Positions 58,721 through 64,000 of a stretch of DNA of 64,000 nt are shown here, piece by piece. Origin of the DNA: Myxocyprinus asiaticus (Eukaryota > Chordata > Actinopteri > Cypriniformes > Catostomidae); contig NC_059372.1 in NCBI RefSeq assembly GCF_019703515.2, positions 13,209,992 to 13,273,991 on the forward strand, written 5' to 3'. The notes under the pieces are model-generated. The model ran no database searches. It was given only the letters and a program-made list of their open reading frames with translations, and was not told the DNA's origin. The translations under genes and the position numbers were made by a program. How positions within the stretch are numbered: position 1 is the first letter of the stretch; every line of letters begins with the position of its first letter.

Positions 58721-59138
58721 CTGAAACAACATTTCAAACGTGAAATGAGAAAATTAGCGTTTTGGGATTTTGTGCTTGTTTGTTTTAAAAAAAACGGCAT
58801 CAGAAAGGTTGTAAATATTGTGCAATGAGGACAAATGGTTACCACATGCTCAGAATTGGGATGTTACATGGAAAGAGTGCAGTTTTCCAGTTTTACTCTT
58901 TGGTTTCCTCACTTGCAGACATCCGATCAAACTTTACTGCTCAAAATGGAAAATGCTACTTACATTTTACCTCAGAGGCTGTGGTAACTGATATTTCTGC
59001 ATCTTTTAGCACATTTTTAAATCACTGATGAATAATTCAAATGCTTTCCATTACTTTGACAGTCAGGGTCTTTCCTTAATTGAACATATTTTGGCGGCCG
59101 CCAAAGCTAAATTTCGGGTCACTGAAGCAAAGTGCTAA

Positions 59139-59475
59139 ATTTGCTTCTCATTTGCGAGTGAAGCCTGGTTTTACGTGTCACGCGAGCCACAGTGATTAGA
59201 AAACCGGAGACAGACGCGAGCGAGTGGGGACTTGAGGAGAGAGATAAGATATTCCAAGTGTATTCCAATGGAACAATTCAGGGGATATTGTTCATTGTTC
59301 GGGTGACAAGACTACAAGACAGCAGTGACTGTTGTGTTCTTCACAGTGCAATGGCAGAATAAACAGAAAAAGGCAAGAAACTGAAACACAGCACTTTAAC
59401 AACTGATAACAGTAACATAACCTAGTCACATAATTGGTTACTTACGTAGCTGCAGTCAAGCATTTCTAAAACATT
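59139..59475 (+). repeat. 335 bp direct repeat, left copy
   Basis: ATTTGCTTCTCATTTGCGAG through GCTGCAGTCAAGCATTTCTA. It matches 61443-61779 with only two or three differences and no gaps by eye. No known family is recognised. Confidence 0.95.
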
Positions 59476-59795
59476 TCTGGCTGTTACAGATTACCATAAA
59501 AAGCTGTAAAAATGATAATCATGCGATTACATGGAGGAAATTCTCCAGATTTGAAGCAGAATACTAAAAAAATATCAATTACACACATAAACTCCAAGGT
59601 CTTCCTTTATGCCAAATGAATAAACACAAATAATGTTTAGAAAAAATGTCCATGCATCAACTTTAAAAAAAGGACTGATTAAAAGATCAATCTTGGGATT
59701 TAAAAACTTGATATTTGATCGTTAAAATTAACAAATGCAATTAACTGGAAATCCAATATTTTTTACCAATATGCTCTTGTTGAATGTTTCTCTAA

Positions 59796-60399
59796 GGTTA
59801 TGTTTATACTGCCACTAAGAATCCGATTTTTTGCATATCCAGATTGTATCCAGATGAGTTTTGATAGTCTGGACAGCAAAAACCACATGAAATCTGATTT
59901 TCCCGAATCTGATTCAAACCACGTCGGAAGGTGGTTTCAAACGTGATTTAAATCTGATTTTTTCAGATGCATCTCAGTCCGTAAGCTCTGGCTGCTCAAA
60001 TCGGATTTCAAATGGTATTTTGCATCACTCTTAACGCGACACACAACGATGACGTCAAAAATCGGTGACGGAAATGCCGGAAGTATTCATAAGCCGGCCG
60101 TGACTGCAGCACGGAACATCACAATATTTACCAGTCTCCTCCATCGCTGAGTTTTTCTTGTGCGACGGAGGAGTTCTGCACTGCGACTGGACAGGGAGCT
60201 TATTTGGAGAGTGAGATGATGCACCTCCCGCATCTGTTTTGAAAGCATCGTCACGTGGGTATGCCTACATCGTTACCAAAGCAACCCAGCAGATAGGTTG
60301 GTTATGTCTGAACACGCAAATCTGATTCGATCACTTGCAATTAATAGTGCGGACAGTCTGCCTGAAAAAATCTGATTTGCCTGCAGCCTGAACACAGCC
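59796..60399. mobile_element. PIF/Harbinger-like MITE with TAA duplication
   Basis: The left end GGTTATGTTTATACTGCCAC and the right end reading inward GGCTGTGTTCAGGCTGCAGG, then AAATC(A/C)GATTTTTT, are inverted ends. Flanked by TAA at 59793-59795 and 60400-60402. 604 bp, with TGACGTCA at 60050-60057. Confidence 0.8.
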
Positions 60400-60544
60400 T
60401 AAGAGGACCCAGCTGGACAAGAAGACAAGCCCTTGCATGTGTTTTTGCATGGTTAGTATAGATATCAACAAACAATAGTCTGTTTAATGTGTGTTTAGAG
60501 CAGATAGTCTGTCAGAGTTTAAATGTGGGTGGGTGACCTCAAAC

Positions 60545-60688
60545 CTTAAGAAAGTATCCTCTGCTACCAGCTACAATTGCTCCTTTTTCTCCTTCATATC
60601 CATCCACCATGACGACCAGGTCCACGTGAGAGTACTTCTTCTGCACTGAGCAGTCGCCCCAGGTGCGCTCCACCTTATTATCTGCATC
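60545..60688 (-). CDS. sars1: sars1 exon: start of catalytic core
   Basis: Encodes 48 residues, [20 protein letters not shown] and onward, ending AGSRGYFLK. In eukaryotic SerRS this joins the helical arm to the active-site domain: the WG-x-C...[12 protein letters not shown] and GSRGYFLKG blocks are family signatures. Phase 0 at both ends; acceptor TTTCGCAG, donor GTTTGAGG. The exon lies between two nearly identical 335 bp direct repeats (59139-59475 and 61443-61779). Confidence 0.96.
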
Positions 60689-60974
60689 CTGCGAAAGAGG
60701 AACATGGCTGTATATTACTGCAACAGTCTCTAGTTAAATACAGCTGATTAACCATTTCTTCTCTTCCTCTAATGTGCCTTTTGTTGTAGCCAACAAGTGT
60801 GCAAGTGGTATATAACCAGACTGACACTACCTGCCCCCTTAAACTAAGAGTTTCATTATTTGCATTCTTGGTGTCTAGATACACTAGTAGGTACATTTCA
60901 ATATATTCCAGCTATTCAAAAGTTCACATTCTCTGTAAAACTGGTTAGAATATAAATATTTAAGAAATTGTTTA

Positions 60975-61431
60975 CACAAAAATGAAAATCCTGTCATCAT
61001 TTACCCTCATGACTTATTTCTTTCCTGTAGAACACAAAAGGAATTATTTAAAGCAGAATGTCCAAGCTTGCCTTTAACTGTATGGAAAACAGCTTGGTGA
61101 CCACACCTGTAAAACAAGATTCTCATTGAATAACGGCTTAAAATATCAGTCTGTTCCTCACATAAAGCTATCATATGGCTTCAAAAGACATGGAACATAG
61201 TCCACGAGTCTCATGGACTACTCTTATGATGCCTTTATTGTGCTTATTTGGCCCTTTTTGGAGGTTGATGCCCCTGGTCACCACCTACTTTCATTGTATG
61301 AAAGAGAGCAGTGTGAACCTTCTTCAAAACATCTCCTTTTGTGTTACCCAGAGTCATGTGGGTTTGGAACGTCATTTGCAGAAAGTAAATGATGACAGAA
61401 CTTTCATTTTTGGTGAACTATCCCTTTTAAA
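60975..61431. mobile_element. Foldback MITE in sars1 intron
   Basis: AAAATGAAAATCCTGTCATC at the left and GATGACAGAACTTTCATTTT at the right, then GGTGAACTATCCCTTTT. The left terminus is slightly eroded. The right end lies only 12 bp from the second 335 bp repeat. Confidence 0.8.
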
Positions 61432-61442
61432 ACATGGCAAAC

Positions 61443-61779
61443 ATTTGCTTCTCATTTGCGAGTGAAGCCTGGTTTTACGTGTCACACGAGCCACAGTGAT
61501 TAGAAAACCGGAAACAGACGCGAGCGAGTGGGGACTTGAGGAGAGAGATAAGATATTCCAAGTGTATTCCAATGGAACAATTCAGGGGATATTGTTCATT
61601 GTTCGGGTGACAAGACTACAAGACAGCAGTGACTGTTGTGTTCTTCACAGTGCAATGGCAGAATAAACAGAAAAAGGCAAGAAACTGAAACACAGCACTT
61701 TAACAACTGATAACAGTAACATAACCTAGTCACATAATTGGTTACTTACGTAGCTGCAGTCAAGCATTTCTAAAATATT
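61443..61779 (+). repeat. 335 bp direct repeat, right copy
   Basis: Second copy of 59139-59475, exactly 2304 bp downstream. It ends about 30 bp from the next sars1 exon (61811). Confidence 0.95.
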
Positions 61780-61810
61780 TTTACAAACATGTGCACTTGT
61801 TAAAACTCAC

Positions 61811-61969
61811 CTCATCATTGCTAATGGGCACAGAGGGGTGTAAAAGGTTTCCAATATCTCTCAGGTACTCAAAGCGTTCCGCCTCCAGCTTTAGTCGATC
61901 ACTGTCTGTCTTCTGCACCGCTTCATCCACCAGTAACCGCACCTTTTTGATCTGAGTCACCGTGAGGGG
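61811..61969 (-). CDS. sars1: sars1 exon: end of N-terminal coiled-coil arm
   Basis: First sars1 exon seen in the window (gene on the minus strand, 5' end to the right). Its 53 codons run from [17 protein letters not shown] to [10 protein letters not shown]. This is the distal part of the tRNA-binding helical arm and its return to the catalytic core in cytoplasmic seryl-tRNA synthetase: the [18 protein letters not shown] block is diagnostic. Phase 0 at both ends; acceptor CCTGGCAG, donor GTGAGTTT. About 100 residues of the N-terminus should lie to the right of 64000. Confidence 0.95.
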
Positions 61970-62211
61970 CTGCCAGGGAAAGGATGAAGAATTATCGGTC
62001 TAAATGATCTCACATCACAGATAGTGGATTATTGCTTCATAGGTTTAACTTCGTAGTTTTGCCAGGAATTCAAGATATTATGATGGTTGTGATTTCCAAA
62101 ACTGATGGCATGAGAGCCCCGCGACAACTTTGCCATCAGATTGCTCAAGTCTGGTGTTTCTATACAAATTTTGTGAGACAGAATTACACAACAAAAGATA
62201 ATCTATAAATC

Positions 62212-62660
62212 AAACTCCAGCCAACAGGCGGAATAAACACAAACAACGTGTAGATTCATCCACATAATTGTCCCGAAGGTGTGTTTCTCCACAAAACATA
62301 CTCCAGCCACTAGGCGGAACCAGCACAAAAAAACAAAAACAAAAAGGCACTCAGTTTTCTCGGACAGTCAAACAAATGTTCAGTGAGCTGGCCCATTCGG
62401 CTGCCACATGAGTGCAACAAATGATCTAATCACTCCAATGTCTTGCAAGAAATACTTCACAAAACAAACTCCAGCTAATAGGAGGCATAAGCACAAAGCG
62501 CGTGCAGATTTATCCACAAAACTGTCCTGAAGGAGTGTTACTACACAAAACAAACTCCAGCCGCTAGGCGGAACCAGCACAAAAAGAAACAAAAAAGGCA
62601 CTCAGTTTCCTCGAACAGTCAAGTGAATGTTCAGTGAGTCGGTCCACTTGGCTGCAACGT
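62212..62660 (-). repeat. 253 bp tandem duplication beside L1 ORF1
   Basis: CAAACTCCAGCCAACAGGCG at 62212 recurs as CAAACTCCAGCTAATAGGAG at 62465, and GGCACTCAGTTTTCTCGGAC recurs as GGCACTCAGTTTCCTCGAAC. On the minus strand this follows ORF1, so it may be the ORF1-ORF2 spacer of the L1 element. Confidence 0.75.
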
Positions 62661-62677
62661 TAGTACCACAAAATAAC

Positions 62678-63493
62678 TTACTCCATTGACTTTATGAAGG
62701 ACATCGCTTGCTGTGGGCATGTGAAAGTTTTACAGCCATCCTTAGCGTCTATTCTCAATTTGGCCAGGAAAATCAGTGCAAAAGCGACCTTCCGTTGATG
62801 TAAGTGTTTCTTGCATTCCTTGAATCGATCACGTTTCTCTCTTATCGAATTCACAAAGTCTGGGAACAAGAAAATGCTGTGGTTCTTCCAAAAAAGCCTT
62901 CCTTTACTCCTCGCGTAACACAAGATCTTTATCGGATGATCTTAGAAATTTGGCCAGAATTGATCGGGGCATGTCTCCCTCAGTAGATCGCTGAGCCGGA
63001 ACCCTGTGAGCTCGCTCAATTTACATCTTATGGCCTGTTATGTCAAGCAGATTCGGAAAGAGCCCGTCCAGGAAATTTCACCATATCCTGACCCTCTTCG
63101 GCCTCAGGAATTCAGACGATTCGGACGTTATTCCGCCGGCTACGGTTCTCCATGTCCTCCAACTTCTCCCAGACACGCTCCAAATCTTTGGTCACTAGCA
63201 GATTAGCAGATAATTTCCTCTCTGTTGACTCCAGATAATCGATCCGTTTCTCGACATCCCCCACTCTTGTAACAACCTAAGAGAATTTCGTCTCCATGGC
63301 AGTGATCAATCGACGTATTACAGCAAGATCCTCCAAGTCAGCATTGCCGACATGTTCAACATCTCTCGCAGAATTTCCCTAATTTCTCCGATCAAATCGG
63401 CTCTCTGGCTCGAGGCCTTTTGAGGATGTCAGCTTGAGTACGTAAGTGTGTTTTAATGTCTCCAGAGCCCGAAGATTTTGAATTCTTTGACAT
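62678..63493 (-). pseudogene. L1-type non-LTR retrotransposon ORF1, broken
   Basis: The minus strand starts MSKNSKSSGSGDIKTHLR (ATG at 63493) and has the L1 ORF1 signature ENRSRRNNVRIVG after a coiled-coil-like region (near 63110-63180). It ends with WKNHSIFLFPDF, KVAFALIFLAKLRID and SFIKSME before a stop at 62678. Frameshifts and stops interrupt it between 63130 and 63450 and near 62930-63090. ORF1 proteins are RNA-binding chaperones of LINEs. ORF2 (endonuclease and RT) is not seen to the left, so the copy is truncated. Confidence 0.8.
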
Positions 63494-64000
63494 ATTGTCC
63501 TCCTAGAACAGGTATGGAACAGAGTGTATCGAATCTCACCGGTTTGTCATTAATAGTGTTAAAACTAGCCAAGTGCGCAGGGCTCGCCGTTCACACATCA
63601 GAACCTCTCATGGCGTCATGTGACTTCCACAATTAGGCTGCTTTAGTTAGGTCTGCCAGAACCAGAAACATCCATCATGATCTATAAATCTGCATAAAAT
63701 GTAATGGCATCTACGCTAACATTATTCTATTCGTTTCCATGTCTCAACCTCAGGATTCATATCCCGAGGTTACCAGAGCCTGCCAGTTCCTGCTTGGTGT
63801 CGGACTCCACTGCTACGTGTCACTGAGAGATGACGACAAACTACAGCCAGTGCTAGCCAGACATCACTTCAGTTTTTTTTACTTCAGAGGATGAACTGAT
63901 GCCAAATCCAGCTGTAAGACATCAGATACTTCATATGCCACTGCCTGAACCTTGGACTTATGATGGATCCCACCAAACCTCACCGAATGACCTGCAGATT
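63494..64000. other. Probable L1 5' region and unassigned right edge
   Basis: 63494-63610 would be the 5' leader of the L1 copy. 63750-64000 has the look of an interspersed repeat but no family was recognised. No sars1 exon is visible here. Confidence 0.35.

Overview
The window is teleost nuclear DNA, most likely from a cypriniform (carp- or minnow-like) fish. It is AT-rich, and split coding exons are separated by introns full of fish repeats. Several copies of a tRNA-derived SINE of the cyprinid HAmo type are present, along with V-SINE-type elements, Tc1/mariner, hAT-like and PIF/Harbinger-like DNA transposons, palindromic (foldback) elements, an L1 ORF1 remnant and a DIRS-type retrotransposon. 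No bacterial genes, CRISPR arrays or operons are present.

Two protein-coding genes are supported, both on the minus strand and both incomplete here. (1) chchd6 (MICOS subunit Mic25): five coding exons (49729 down to 20365) give the first 165 residues. The myristoylation-type N-terminus and the coiled coil are present. The C-terminal CHCH exons were not found in 1-20364 and probably lie to the left. (2) sars1 (cytoplasmic seryl-tRNA synthetase): eight exons (61969 down to 53692) encode the last 416 residues, covering the whole class II catalytic core, the C-terminal vertebrate tail and the stop. Roughly the first 100 residues lie to the right. All splice junctions use GT/AG and all phases join.

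Layout: 1-20364 is repeat-rich DNA, either a chchd6 intron or beyond. It holds Tc1 remnants, SINEs, a 2 kb hAT-like element (10571-12596) and a diverged tandem array with hAT insertions (16150-18300). chchd6 exon 5 is at 20365-20448. A 25 kb intron (20449-45438) contains a 4.2 kb DIRS-type element with inverted terminal repeats (21614-25846), many foldback elements and a few low-repeat blocks that look like possible conserved non-coding DNA. chchd6 exons 4 to 1 are at 45439-49729. The space between the genes, 49730-53691, holds the chchd6 promoter, two non-autonomous Tc1 elements and the sars1 3' side. The sars1 exons at 53692-61969 are separated by introns that are largely transposon. The right end holds an L1-type ORF1 remnant.

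The most unusual structures are: the DIRS element, with facing TATA boxes in its inverted repeats and no recombinase gene; hAT-like ends at the same site of a tandem repeat; nested transposon stacks in chchd6 intron 1 and one sars1 intron; and a near-identical 335 bp direct repeat flanking a sars1 exon. I found no convincing new gene system. All family names come from reading the sequence, without database searches.
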